From: CAYYFX01 sp046330135
Lineage (GTDB): Bacteria; ARS69
Assembly (NCBI GenBank): GCA_046330135.1
Contig: JAXLTI010000003.1
Location: forward strand, 1,054,001-1,118,000
DNA: 64,000 nt
Direction of reading: 5' to 3'
Within the stretch, counting starts at the first letter, position 1, and the number at the start of each line of letters is the position of its first letter. Positions 32,201 to 39,270 of this stretch are shown here, piece by piece. The notes beneath the pieces are model-generated. The model was not told where the DNA came from, did not search any database, and saw only the letters and a list, made by a program, of their open reading frames with translations. The translations under genes and the position numbers were made by a program.

Positions 32201-32633
32201 CGCCGTGCGGCTCGTCGCGACGGCTCCGGAAGAGGATGTCCGCGCCGTCGGGAGTCCAGCCGAGCACCTCGTCGGGGCCGGGGCACCACGTGAGGCGTTG
32301 CGGCTCGCCGCCGCCTGCGGGAATGACGAAGACGTCGGCGTTGCCGTCGTAGAAGCCGGTGAACGCGATCTTCGTGCCGTCGGGAGAGAAGCGCGGGAAG
32401 TACTCCATGCCCGGCCCCGACGTGAGGTGCGCGGCCGTGCCGCCGGCGGCGGAGACGATCCAGAGATCGCCCTCCGCGCTGAACACGACGTGGTCGCCGT
32501 AGATGTCGGGGTAGCGCAGATAGCCCGGCGCCGCGGACGCGGACGACGTGACCGCGAGCGCGCCCGCGAGCGCGAAGGCAGCCGCCGCCGCACGCGCGCG
32601 GACCGACGCGGAACGGAAGTCGGAGGAGACCAT
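29241..32633 (-). CDS. Tricorn protease homologue (S41 peptidase with beta-propellers)
   Basis: 1130 residues. An N-terminal signal peptide (about 1-34, ending S-A-S-A-A) suggests export. Beta-propeller blades (WD40-like/Tol-Pal type, many S-P-D-G turns) fill about 40-540. A Lys/Asp low-complexity stretch of ~45 residues (about 551-597) precedes a further propeller/linker part, a PDZ domain (about 790-880) and an S41 catalytic domain. The nucleophile is Ser1007 in A-G-S-D-G-D-I-F. An upstream His in L-S-T-S-H-T-Y and Glu in V-D-P-D-I-E-V complete the tricorn-type site. Tricorn degrades peptides; secreted homologues are common in environmental phyla. It is divergent from the polyketide synthase gene. 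Confidence 0.92.
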   Translation of the reverse strand: MVSSDFRSASVRARAAAAAFALAGALAVTSSASAAPGYLRYPDIYGDHVVFSAEGDLWIVSAAGGTAAHLTSGPGMEYFPRFSPDGTKIAFTGFYDGNADVFVIPAGGGEPQRLTWCPGPDEVLGWTPDGADILFRSRRDEPHGDWQVYAVSANGGDARVMPVGRASRLAIDPDTGAWAINRTDRERATWKRYRGGTNEDIWVGHPGKNDFKDVTSFSGYDMMPMWYQGRIYYACDKGGTQEIWSMKPDGSDQKSHTSHGDWDVRYPELGDKGRIVYQVAGDIGLYDIAKGSDAKLAIDLPSERVLTRVRYPDATKYLVGFDLSPDGERLAIESRGEIFSVPAKKGVTLTITGGSGARERGAAFDPDSKRIYYITDATGEEEIRSIDSWGRGDASVVVAAGKTGWHFPPVPSPDGKWIAWGDQTQTLYVAPAKGGAPQKVDQSEQAEIREYTWSPDGRYLAYTKVPRSEFSSIWIWDSKDGSLHRATGEATIDFSPAWDPDGRWLAFLSLRTVNPVLDGARDFQNVDVLSTKPYLVLLKADGKNPFEDRKGLPDDDADKKKDEKKGDKDKADKGKDKDKDKKGDEKGKDEEKKKPEPVVIDWDGLARRVVEVPVDAGILNGLGATSKHLYWLSHPVQGIAGDDDGGGDHPDGKLVMYSFEDKEEKTVSEGVSGYDLEPGASKLAFMKDRGKIFVIDADAPAGDDLSKSAVSLDDVVIDLDPREEWRQMFFEGWRHMRDFVWTPDLAGVNWTAVRDHYATLLPRLAIRDDLRDLMGEMIGELSTSHTYVYGGDMGMDPRNTPVGLLGGRFQREGSAYKITKIFRGDVADLDRAPLDAPDVHVQEGEYIVAVNHRPLPSGRPLEAAFENLAGRKVVLGISKTADGKGARDVVVEPVPDDGRLRYIDWVRMNREAVAKASGGKLGYIHLPDMGSSGLIEFNRWFYPQLDKEGMIVDCRWNGGGFVSQMMVERLRRKVDTFDRSRGGGINTYPYRTLNGPFVVLLNEEAGSDGDIFPYMCQKEGLAPVIGQRSWGGVIGIRDDKRLVDGGHLTQPEYAMWDPKKGWAIENHGVDPDIEVANYPQDEAQGLDPQLDRGIQETLKRLAANPPPQPTFQGAIPDKSREGYRAREAGK

Positions 32634-32786
32634 ACAACCTCCCGGGAACGAGAAGCGCCGGATGAAGGGCGCAGGACGACGCGGGCGGAGAGGTTATCCG
32701 GGACGGGGGATTCCCTCAACGGGCCAGGGACGAAGCGGCCCATCGGCGGTTTCGCCCGAGAGGCTGGAACGGGTAGACTGCCGCCC
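32634..32786. other. Divergent intergenic region, tricorn-like / type III PKS
   Basis: 153 bases that must hold the promoters of both divergent genes. I see no well-spaced -35/-10 pair; the sequence is G+C-rich with a GGGAGG ribosome-binding site for the tricorn-like gene near its start. Confidence 0.3.
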
Positions 32787-33938
32787 ATGAAAGCCATCCG
32801 CCCCATCCCGCTGAGGGCTCCCCGTCGAAGGCGCGTCTTCGCCGCCGCGGACACCGCGGTCAGCGTTCTCGGCTGGGGCGAAGCCCTGCCGGCCTACCGG
32901 TATCGTCAGGACCAGCTCGCCGAGCACCTCGCCGCGGCGTTGCCCCCCGCGCAGGGTCGACGTCTCAAGGCGGCGTTCCGCGGATCCCGTCTCGAGACGC
33001 GCCACAGCGTGCTGCCGGACTTCGCGGCGGGCGCCGACGCGCGCCTCTTCCGGGGCGGATCGCCCTCCACGGCCGCGCGCATGGTCGTGTTCGCGGAGGA
33101 GGCGCCGGGGCTCGGCGAGGCGGCTGCGCGCGCCGCGCTCGCGGACGCCGGCACGGACCCCGCGCGGATCACCCACCTCCTGTTCGCGACGTGCACCGGC
33201 TTCGCCGCTCCGGGACCGGATCGCGATCTCATCGTGCGCCTCGGGCTCTCGCCCACGGTGCGGCGCGTCCAGATCGGTTACCAGGGGTGCAGCGCAGGAA
33301 TCGTCGCGCTGCGGACGGCCGCGGAGATCGTGCGCGGCGAGCCGTCCGCGCGCGTGCTTGCGGTGGCGGTGGAGCTGGCCAGCCTGCACTTCCAGACCGA
33401 GCCCGGCGAGGACGACCTCCGCGGGCACGCGCTCTTCGCGGACGGCGCCGGTGCGGCCGTCGTGGGCGCGGCCGCCGGCCGAGCGTCCACGCGCGGCGAG
33501 GGCACGGGCGCGGCTCGCGTCCTCGTGCAGCGCGGTGCGAGCCAGCTCCTCCCCGGAAGCGCGGACGACATGCGCTGGGACGTCGGCGACGCCGGCTTCC
33601 TCATGCACCTGTCCGCCCACGTGCCCGAGGCCCTCGCCACGGAGCTGCCGGCTTTCGCGGCGCGGCTCTCGCTCGACACGCGCGACGGCATCCGTCACTG
33701 GGCCATCCACCCCGGGGGGCCCGTGATCCTCGACCGCGTGCGCGACGCGCTCGGCATTCCCGAAGAGCGCCTCGCTCCTTCCCGCGACGTGCTCCGCACC
33801 TGCGGGAACATGTCGTCGGCGACCGTCTTCTTCGTGTTCCGCCGGATCGTCGCCGGCGGCGAGCCGGGCGACGGCGTCGCGCTCGCGTTCGGCCCCGGAC
33901 TGACGGTCGAGGGGCTCCGCTTCCGAGTGGACGCGTGA
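32787..33938 (+). CDS. Type III polyketide synthase (chalcone/alkylresorcinol synthase family)
   Basis: 383 residues, a single-domain thiolase-fold synthase. The catalytic triad is visible: Cys168 in Y-Q-G-C-S-A-G, His308 in A-I-H-P-G-G-P and Asn341 in C-G-N-M-S-S-A-T. The late F-G-P-G-L-T-V-E loop also fits. These enzymes extend a fatty or aromatic acyl-CoA with malonyl-CoA and cyclise the product to alkylresorcinols, alkylpyrones or similar. The ATG at 32787 gives ~35 extra N-terminal basic residues before the conserved fold. It is coupled by GTGA to a methyltransferase and then a glycosyltransferase, so a methylated and possibly glycosylated phenolic or pyrone lipid is likely (inference). 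Starter and chain length cannot be predicted. Confidence 0.92.
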   Translation: MKAIRPIPLRAPRRRRVFAAADTAVSVLGWGEALPAYRYRQDQLAEHLAAALPPAQGRRLKAAFRGSRLETRHSVLPDFAAGADARLFRGGSPSTAARMVVFAEEAPGLGEAAARAALADAGTDPARITHLLFATCTGFAAPGPDRDLIVRLGLSPTVRRVQIGYQGCSAGIVALRTAAEIVRGEPSARVLAVAVELASLHFQTEPGEDDLRGHALFADGAGAAVVGAAAGRASTRGEGTGAARVLVQRGASQLLPGSADDMRWDVGDAGFLMHLSAHVPEALATELPAFAARLSLDTRDGIRHWAIHPGGPVILDRVRDALGIPEERLAPSRDVLRTCGNMSSATVFFVFRRIVAGGEPGDGVALAFGPGLTVEGLRFRVDA

Positions 33939-34657
33939 GCGTCCGCTGGCCGGAAGATCGCGACGAGGCCGTTCGAGAAGGATTGCGGGTCTTCGATGCG
34001 GTGGCTCCGCGTTACGACCTCATGCGCTCCCTGATCTCGTTCGGGCGGGAAGCGGCGTGGAAGCGCGCGACGCTGCTGGGCGCCGTGGCGCGCCCACCGG
34101 CTCGCTGCCTCGACGTGGCCACCGGCACCGGCGACGTGGCCGCTCTGCTTCTCGGGGCGTTTCCCGGAACGAGCGTCGTCGGCGTGGACGGCAACCGCGC
34201 GATGCTCTCCCGCGCCCGCGGCAAGGTGTCGCCCGAGCGGGCGCGGTGGGTCCTCGGCGATTTGAATCGGTTGCCGGTGGAAGGCGCCGGCTTCGACGTC
34301 GTCACGCTCGCGTACGGGCTGCGCTACTGCACGGACCTCCCCGCGTTCTTCGCTCGCTGCCGCGCGCTGCTCCGGCCCGGCGGCGTCTTCTGGTCCTTCG
34401 ACGTGGGGCGCCCGGCCTCGCGGCTCCTCGCGAGGCTTTGGACCGCGTACCTGTTCGCGTTCGGCACGCTGCTCGGGATCTTCCTCCACGGCCGGCCCAC
34501 CACCTACTGGCACCTTCCCGTGACGCTCTCGCGGTTCCCCGGCCAGGAGCGCGTGGCGGAGCTGCTGCGCGAAGCCGGCTTCTCCGAGGTCCGCTGCCAA
34601 GACCTGCTCGGCGGCGTGCTCGCCGTGCACGTCGCGCGGAACGGAGCGCCGGCATGA
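33935..34657 (+). CDS. UbiE/COQ5-like SAM-dependent methyltransferase
   Basis: 240 residues. It carries the UbiE-type start F-D-x-V-A-x-R-Y-D-L-M-x-x-L-x-S-F-G, SAM motif I L-D-V-A-T-G-T-G-D-V-A, acidic loop V-G-V-D-G-N, and the UbiE-like pattern Y-G-L-R-Y where ubiquinone/menaquinone enzymes have F-G-L-R-N. Family members methylate quinone precursors. Here the GTGA overlap with the type III polyketide synthase points instead to methylation of its aromatic product. A role in menaquinone synthesis cannot be excluded. Start GTG at 33935. Confidence 0.85.
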   Translation: MSVRWPEDRDEAVREGLRVFDAVAPRYDLMRSLISFGREAAWKRATLLGAVARPPARCLDVATGTGDVAALLLGAFPGTSVVGVDGNRAMLSRARGKVSPERARWVLGDLNRLPVEGAGFDVVTLAYGLRYCTDLPAFFARCRALLRPGGVFWSFDVGRPASRLLARLWTAYLFAFGTLLGIFLHGRPTTYWHLPVTLSRFPGQERVAELLREAGFSEVRCQDLLGGVLAVHVARNGAPA

Positions 34658-35673
34658 CGAGGGACCCGCTTCGCGTCCTCTGGGTCACCAACATGCTGTA
34701 CGAGCCGGGGGCCGCGTCGCCCCGCGGGATCTTCGTCACGCAGAGCCGCGACGCGCTGCGGGCCACGGGGCGCGTGGCGATCGAGACGGAGGTGGTAGCG
34801 CAGGGTCGCGGGGCGCTGGATTACCTCGGCGCGAACACGCGCGTCCGGGCCCGATGGGACGCCGGCCGCTTCGACCTGGTGCACGTCCACTACGGGCTCA
34901 CCGGCCTCGCAACTCTCGCTCTGCCGTCGCTTGCGCCGCGCATGTTCACGTTTTACGGGAGCGATCTCAACGACGCGGTGCAGCGCACGGTGTCGGTCGC
35001 CACCGCGCGGAACGCGGCGCGGCGCATCTTCGTCTCGCGCCGGCTGGCCGATTTGTGGCCGGACCCGGCCAACGTCGTCCTCCCGAACGGCGTGGACTTC
35101 GCGGCCTGTGCGCCCCGACCGCGGGAAGACGCCTGCCGCGAGCTGGGGCTCGACCCCGCCAAGCGCTACGTCCTCTTCGGCGCCCGCCCCGAGAATCCGG
35201 TGAAGGGCCACGACGTCTTCGTCGAGGTGCTGCGCCGTCTGCGCGATCGTCGCCCGGACGTGGAGGAGCTGGTGCTCACGGAGCCGGGAGCCTCGCACGA
35301 GCGCGTGGTGGCGAAGCTCAACGCGGCGCACGTGCTCTTGTTCACGTCGCGACGGGGGACCGAGGGATCGCCGACCGTGGTGAAGGAGGCGCTGGCGGTG
35401 GGGCTTCCCGTGGTCTCGACGGACGTGGGGGACGCGAAGGAGATGCTGGCCGGAGTGGAGCCGGGGGGCGTGGTGGCGTGGCCGAACGAGGACTCGGCGG
35501 TCGCTCGAGACGCCTGGCTCGAGGCGCTGAGCCTCAGCGCGGGAGCGATCCTCGATTCGGGCCGCCGCTCGGACGGCCGGGAGAAGCGCGCCGCGCTCCG
35601 CCAGGAAGCGGTGACCGAGCGCCTCCTCGCGATCTACGAGGAGGTCCATGATTTGTCGCGTCAACCATCATGA
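34654..35673 (+). CDS. Family 4-type glycosyltransferase
   Basis: 339 residues, GT-B fold of the GT4 group. It shows the N-terminal P-R-G-I-F-V donor/acceptor loop, H-V-H-Y-G-L, F-Y-G-S-D-L-N, L-P-N-G-V-D-F, and the E-x7-E signature E-G-S-P-T-V-V-K-E-A-L with L-P-V-V-S-T-D-V-G-D. It moves a sugar from a nucleotide donor to a lipid or glycan acceptor at the cytoplasmic face. Its ATGA overlap with the methyltransferase and the adjacent NDP-sugar genes suggest the polyketide lipid is a possible acceptor, or that the trio feeds a surface glycan. Confidence 0.87.
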   Translation: MTRDPLRVLWVTNMLYEPGAASPRGIFVTQSRDALRATGRVAIETEVVAQGRGALDYLGANTRVRARWDAGRFDLVHVHYGLTGLATLALPSLAPRMFTFYGSDLNDAVQRTVSVATARNAARRIFVSRRLADLWPDPANVVLPNGVDFAACAPRPREDACRELGLDPAKRYVLFGARPENPVKGHDVFVEVLRRLRDRRPDVEELVLTEPGASHERVVAKLNAAHVLLFTSRRGTEGSPTVVKEALAVGLPVVSTDVGDAKEMLAGVEPGGVVAWPNEDSAVARDAWLEALSLSAGAILDSGRRSDGREKRAALRQEAVTERLLAIYEEVHDLSRQPS

Positions 35674-35680
35674 TATCATG
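35669..35680. promoter_or_regulatory. AT-rich palindrome at the junction of two operon halves
   Basis: A perfect 12-bp palindrome catgatatcatg overlaps the stop of the glycosyltransferase and lies 30 bases before the next gene. It is an AT-rich island in a very G+C-rich sequence. It looks like an operator or part of a promoter (a TATCAT hexamer is inside; TTGTCG lies only 15 bp upstream). Confidence 0.4.
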
Positions 35681-35709
35681 GTGTTCGGAGTGATCGTCGG
35701 AGAAGTGAC

Positions 35710-36672
35710 TTGAGGATTCTCGTCACCGGAAGCCACGGCTTCGCGGGCACGCACCTCCGCGCGCTCCTCCGCGCGCGGGGCGACGCGATCGTCGGCATGG
35801 ATCGGCTGGACGCGCCGGCGGGGACGCCGGGGCCGCACGAGCGCTACGTCCGCGGGGACCTGCTTCAGCCCGCCGATCTGCGCGCGGCGGTGGAGGAGGC
35901 GGACCCGGACTTGGTCTTCCACCTCGCCGCCCTCCCGGGACGCGGCGACGAGGCCGAGGCGCGACGCACGCTCGCGGTGAACGTCCAGGGCACGGCGAAC
36001 CTCCTCGCGGCGCTCCTCGATCGCGGCCGTCCTGCGCGCGTCCTTCACGTGGCGTCGAGCGCGATGTACGGGGCGGTGCCGCCGGAGGACGACCCGGTGA
36101 CGGAGACGGCGCCGCTCCGGCCGCTCGGCGTGTACGGGTGGAGCAAGGTGGCCTCCGAGGCGGTGGCGCTGGCTCACAACGGGAGGGCGGGCCTCGAGGT
36201 CGTGGGCGCGCGGCCGTTCAATCACACCGGTCCCGGCGAGCCGGAGCACCTCGCCACCTCGACCTTCGCGAAGCAGGTGGCCGCGATCGAAGCGGGAGCC
36301 GAGCCGGTGATCCGCGTGGGCTGGCTGGACGCGGTGCGCGACCTCGCGGACGTGCGCGACATCGTCCGCGGCTACGTGGCGCTCGGCGATCGCGGGAAGC
36401 CCGGCGCGGTGTACAACCTCTGCTCGGGGCGCGGCACGCGCATCGGCGACGTGCTCCGGATGCTCCTTGACAAGTCGGCGGTCGAAATCGAAGTTCGCGC
36501 CGATTCGTCCGCGCGCGCGGGAGACCTCGCGCGTCAGGTGGGGAGCTTCGAGCGGGCGCGCGCCGACGTCGGCTGGACGCCCGCCATTCCTCTGTCCGAG
36601 TCGTTGGACGCGTTGCTCGCCGAGTGGCGCGCGCGCTACGCGGCTCGCTCCCTCGAGGGGAAGCGATCGTGA
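35710..36672 (+). CDS. NAD(P)-dependent sugar epimerase/reductase, GDP-6-deoxy-mannose reductase-like
   Basis: 320 residues, extended short-chain dehydrogenase. It has the Rossmann motif T-G-S-H-G-F-A-G, catalytic S-S-A-M-Y-G and Y-G-W-S-K, and A-R-P-F-N-H-T-G-P-G. The R-P-F-N-H-x-G-P-G segment is typical of GDP-4-keto-6-deoxy-D-mannose reductases (Rmd), which make GDP-D-rhamnose. No GDP-mannose 4,6-dehydratase is next to it, so the exact substrate is uncertain. manB-manC at 53064-55492 could supply GDP-mannose. The start is TTG at 35710 with GGAGA about six bases upstream, the only start matching the beta-strand M-R-I-L-V-T-G. Confidence 0.85.
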   Translation: MRILVTGSHGFAGTHLRALLRARGDAIVGMDRLDAPAGTPGPHERYVRGDLLQPADLRAAVEEADPDLVFHLAALPGRGDEAEARRTLAVNVQGTANLLAALLDRGRPARVLHVASSAMYGAVPPEDDPVTETAPLRPLGVYGWSKVASEAVALAHNGRAGLEVVGARPFNHTGPGEPEHLATSTFAKQVAAIEAGAEPVIRVGWLDAVRDLADVRDIVRGYVALGDRGKPGAVYNLCSGRGTRIGDVLRMLLDKSAVEIEVRADSSARAGDLARQVGSFERARADVGWTPAIPLSESLDALLAEWRARYAARSLEGKRS

Positions 36673-37664
36673 GCTGGCGCGGCAGGCGGGTCCTCGTCAC
36701 GGGCGCGGGCGGGTTCATCGGCTCCCATCTCGTGGAGGAGCTGGCGCGGCAGGGGGCTTCGGTGCGCGCCTTCCTGCGCTACAACTCGCGCGGGGACGCG
36801 GGGCTGCTGCGCTTCCTGCCGGACGATCTCCGTGAAGGCCTCGACCTCCGCTTCGGCGACGTCACCGATCCCTGGAGCGTGGAGGCCGCGGTGGAAGGCG
36901 TGGAAGTGGTCTTCCACCTCGCGGCCCTGATCGCCATCCCGTACTCGTACGTGGCGCCGGCCTCCTACGTGGCCGCGAACGTCTCGGGCACGCTGAACGT
37001 GCTGCAGGCGGCGCGCAAGCACGGCACCGCACGCATCGTGCACACGTCCACGAGCGAGACGTACGGCACGGCGATCTACACGCCGATCGACGAGAAGCAT
37101 CCGCTCCAGGGACAGTCGCCGTATTCCGCCAGCAAGATCGGCGCGGACAAGATCGCGGAGTCCTTCGCCCGCTCCTTCGGAACGCCGGTCGCCACGATCC
37201 GGCCCTTCAACGCGTACGGACCGCGGCAGTCGGCGCGCGCGGTGATCCCCACGATCGCGTCGCAGGCGCTCGCCGGCCGGCCGGAGATCCGCCTCGGCTC
37301 GCTCACGCCGGTGCGCGACCTCACGTTCGTGAAGGACACGGCGGCGGGGTTCCTCGCGGTCGCGGAGTCCGACGCGTGCGTGGGCGAGGTGACGAACGTG
37401 GGCGTGGGGAAGGGCATCACCATCGGGGACCTCGCGCGGAAGATCCTCGCCGCCTGCGGCCGCTCCGACCTGCCGATCGTCACGGAGGACGCGCGCGTGC
37501 GCCCCGAAGCCTCCGAGGTGATGGAGCTGGTGTGCGACGCGTCGAAGGCGCGCGAGCGCTGCGGGTGGACGGCGCGGCGCACGTTGGACGAAGGCCTGCG
37601 CGAGACGGTCGACTTCGTGCGCGCGAACCTCTCGCTCTACCGCCCCGAGGTCTACGCGCTTTGA
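36669..37664 (+). CDS. NDP-sugar 4,6-dehydratase, LegB-like
   Basis: 331 residues, extended short-chain dehydrogenase. It has T-G-A-G-G-F-I-G-S-H, L-A-A-L-I-A-I-P-Y-S-Y, T-S-T-S-E-T-Y-G-T and P-Y-S-A-S-K-I-G-A-D-K. The block S-A-R-A-V-I-P-T-I with L-G-S-L-T-P-V-R-D-L is the pattern I associate with LegB-type UDP-GlcNAc 4,6-dehydratases of legionaminic-acid-like pathways and related sugars. Other Leg genes are absent in the window. Start GTG at 36669 in a GTGA overlap with the preceding epimerase; both probably act on nucleotide sugars for a surface glycan. Confidence 0.85.
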   Translation: MSWRGRRVLVTGAGGFIGSHLVEELARQGASVRAFLRYNSRGDAGLLRFLPDDLREGLDLRFGDVTDPWSVEAAVEGVEVVFHLAALIAIPYSYVAPASYVAANVSGTLNVLQAARKHGTARIVHTSTSETYGTAIYTPIDEKHPLQGQSPYSASKIGADKIAESFARSFGTPVATIRPFNAYGPRQSARAVIPTIASQALAGRPEIRLGSLTPVRDLTFVKDTAAGFLAVAESDACVGEVTNVGVGKGITIGDLARKILAACGRSDLPIVTEDARVRPEASEVMELVCDASKARERCGWTARRTLDEGLRETVDFVRANLSLYRPEVYAL

Positions 37665-38368
37665 GGGCGGTGATCCTCGCGGGCGGCAAGGGCACACGAC
37701 TCGCCCCGTACACGGTGGCGTTCCCGAAGCCGCTCATGCCCTTGGGGGACGTTCCGATCCTCGAGATCGTCGTCCGCCAGCTCAAGCACCACGGCTTCAC
37801 GCGCATCACGATGGCGGTGGGTCACCTCGCGGAGCTGATCCAGGCGTTCTTCGGCGACGGCTCGCGCTTCGGCCTCTCGATCGACTACTCGCGCGAGGAG
37901 CGGCCCATGGGCACGGCGGGGCCGCTCCGGAACATCGCCGATCTGCCGGAGAGCTTCCTCGTGATGAACGGCGACCTGCTGACGGACCTGGACTACGCGG
38001 AGCTGATGCGCCGCCACGTCGAGCAGCGGAACGACGCCACGATCGGCGTCTACCGCAAGGAAGTGCGGATCGACCTCGGCGTGTTGGAGCGCGACGGCGA
38101 GGGCCGCATCGTCGACTACCGGGAGAAGCCCACGCTCGGCTACGAAGTCTCGATGGGCGTGTACGCCTTCTCGCGCGACGTCCTCGCGCAGATCCCGGAC
38201 GGCTACTTCGACTTCCCCGATCTCGTGCTCGAGCTGATCAAGAAGGGCCGCCCCATCCGCGGCTACGCGTTCGACGGGCTGTGGCTGGACATCGGCCGCG
38301 CGGACGACTACGGGAAGGCGGCCGAGACGTTCGAGCGCGAGCGGAGGCGGTTCCTGCCGGGCGGCTGA
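37661..38368 (+). CDS. Sugar-phosphate nucleotidyltransferase
   Basis: 235 residues, NTP-transferase fold with the pyrophosphorylase signature A-G-G-K-G-T-R-L-A-P-Y-T and F-P-K-P-L-M-P-L at the start, N-G-D-L-L-T-D-L-D metal site and D-I-G-R-A-D-D-Y near the end. It activates a sugar 1-phosphate with an NTP. The length and I-L-A-G-G start resemble mannose-1-phosphate guanylyl- and glucose-1-phosphate nucleotidyltransferases without a C-terminal left-handed helix domain. The nucleotide and sugar cannot be decided. The start is TTG at 37661 inside a TTGA overlap with the dehydratase stop. It closes the operon. Confidence 0.87.
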   Translation: MRAVILAGGKGTRLAPYTVAFPKPLMPLGDVPILEIVVRQLKHHGFTRITMAVGHLAELIQAFFGDGSRFGLSIDYSREERPMGTAGPLRNIADLPESFLVMNGDLLTDLDYAELMRRHVEQRNDATIGVYRKEVRIDLGVLERDGEGRIVDYREKPTLGYEVSMGVYAFSRDVLAQIPDGYFDFPDLVLELIKKGRPIRGYAFDGLWLDIGRADDYGKAAETFERERRRFLPGG

Positions 38369-38397
38369 GAGGGCGGAGCGGCGCCTCATCATCGGCT

Positions 38398-38412
38398 CCG
38401 GCCTGAGGCCGG
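38398..38412. terminator. Stem-loop between convergent genes
   Basis: A perfect 6-bp stem ccggcc-tga-ggccgg lies 30 bases after the nucleotidyltransferase and 19 bases from the end of the convergent gene. It lacks a T-run; possible bidirectional terminator. Confidence 0.45.
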
Positions 38413-38430
38413 TCCTCGCGAGCGGTCGCT

Positions 38431-38988
38431 CTACTCCACGCGGACGAGCCGCATCGACCCCGGTGCCCCTGCGAGGTCTTCCGAGCGCACGAAGTAGACG
38501 CCCGCCGTCACCCGGCGTCCGGCCGCGTCCAGTCCGTTCCAGGCCGCCCGAGCGTTCCCTTCTCCGTCCATGCGGGCCTCGAGTCGGGTGACGAGCCGGC
38601 CCATGACGTCGTAGATCCGGAACGCGACGGGCCCCGACGTTTCGCGACCGAGCGCGAGCCGCACCGCATGCTGGAAGGCGCCTCCGGCCCACAGGTCGCC
38701 GGCGTTCGGAAGCAACGCCCACACCCAGTAATCGGGCCCGTCGATGAACCCCTGCCAATGGGCGCCGTCCCACCGCGCGACGTAATGCGCGCTCGTGTGG
38801 CCGGCTTGCGTGAACATGCCGCAGACGTACAGGCCACCGTCGTACACGACGAGGTCGTTCGCGTAGTTGTCCAGGCCCTTGCCGGTCGGAGGGGGAGCGA
38901 AGCCGGGCCACCACTCCGCGGCAGCGCCGTGTGGCAAGCCGATGACGGCGAGGGACACTGCGGTAACGGCGAGCCAGCGGCTGGTCAT
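38431..38988 (-). CDS. Secreted protein with one propeller blade and FlgD-like C-terminal domain (shrunken)
   Basis: 185 residues. A signal peptide (about 1-24, ending G-A-A-A) is followed by a single repeat of the kind L-Y-V-C-G-M-F-T-Q-A-G-x-x-x-A-H-Y-V-A-R-W-D-G, and a second half-repeat G-D-L-W-A-G-G-A-F. The C-terminal ~65 residues are a FlgD-like/type IX-type sorting domain (F-R-I-Y-D-V-M-G-R-L-V...A-G-V-Y-F-V-R). Related proteins carry many such blades; here one and a half remain, joined abruptly to the sorting domain at about residue 120, suggesting internal deletion. The ATG at 38988 has a strong AGGAGGTG. The product is probably exported; function unknown. Confidence 0.75.
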   Translation of the reverse strand: MTSRWLAVTAVSLAVIGLPHGAAAEWWPGFAPPPTGKGLDNYANDLVVYDGGLYVCGMFTQAGHTSAHYVARWDGAHWQGFIDGPDYWVWALLPNAGDLWAGGAFQHAVRLALGRETSGPVAFRIYDVMGRLVTRLEARMDGEGNARAAWNGLDAAGRRVTAGVYFVRSEDLAGAPGSMRLVRVE

Positions 38989-39246
38989 CGGGCACCTCCT
39001 GAGCGATGCGCGCCGCAAGACAAGTGCGGATAGGAAGTCGAGACGGTTCGTTACTCCACGCTCCACTTTACTCCCCCCCAAGAGAACAACCCGCGTGAGA
39101 TAGCCCGCAAGTCCACATGTGCGGCGGAGTTACAGCTGCAGGGCGGCACACCGCCTTGTCGGCGTTGCGATCCGCCGCAGTGTTCCCGTCCTCGACGCCA
39201 CAGCGGCGCCTCGGCGTCGGATGTCGAACCCGCATTGTCCTCGACT
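38989..39246. other. Intergenic region before the HigBA module
   Basis: 258 bases with a run of C residues near 39072 and an inverted repeat cgacgcc/ggcgtcg (about 39193-39219). No gene is visible. The composition is a little less G+C-rich than the flanking operons. Confidence 0.4.
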
Positions 39247-39266
39247 ATATGTCAGAGTGGACATAT
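39247..39266 (+). promoter_or_regulatory. Operator palindrome of the HigBA module
   Basis: A perfect inverted repeat atatgtc (39247-39253) and gacatat (39260-39266) with a 6-base spacer lies five bases before the toxin start. Such palindromes are the autoregulatory sites of HigA-type antitoxins. A TATAT -10-like stretch overlaps its left arm. Confidence 0.7.
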
Positions 39267-39270
39267 CTTG

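Noticed and set aside
35668..36249. Reverse open frame opposite the Rmd-like gene
   Set aside because: It is antisense to a clear Rossmann-fold gene and has no recognisable domain or ribosome-binding site.
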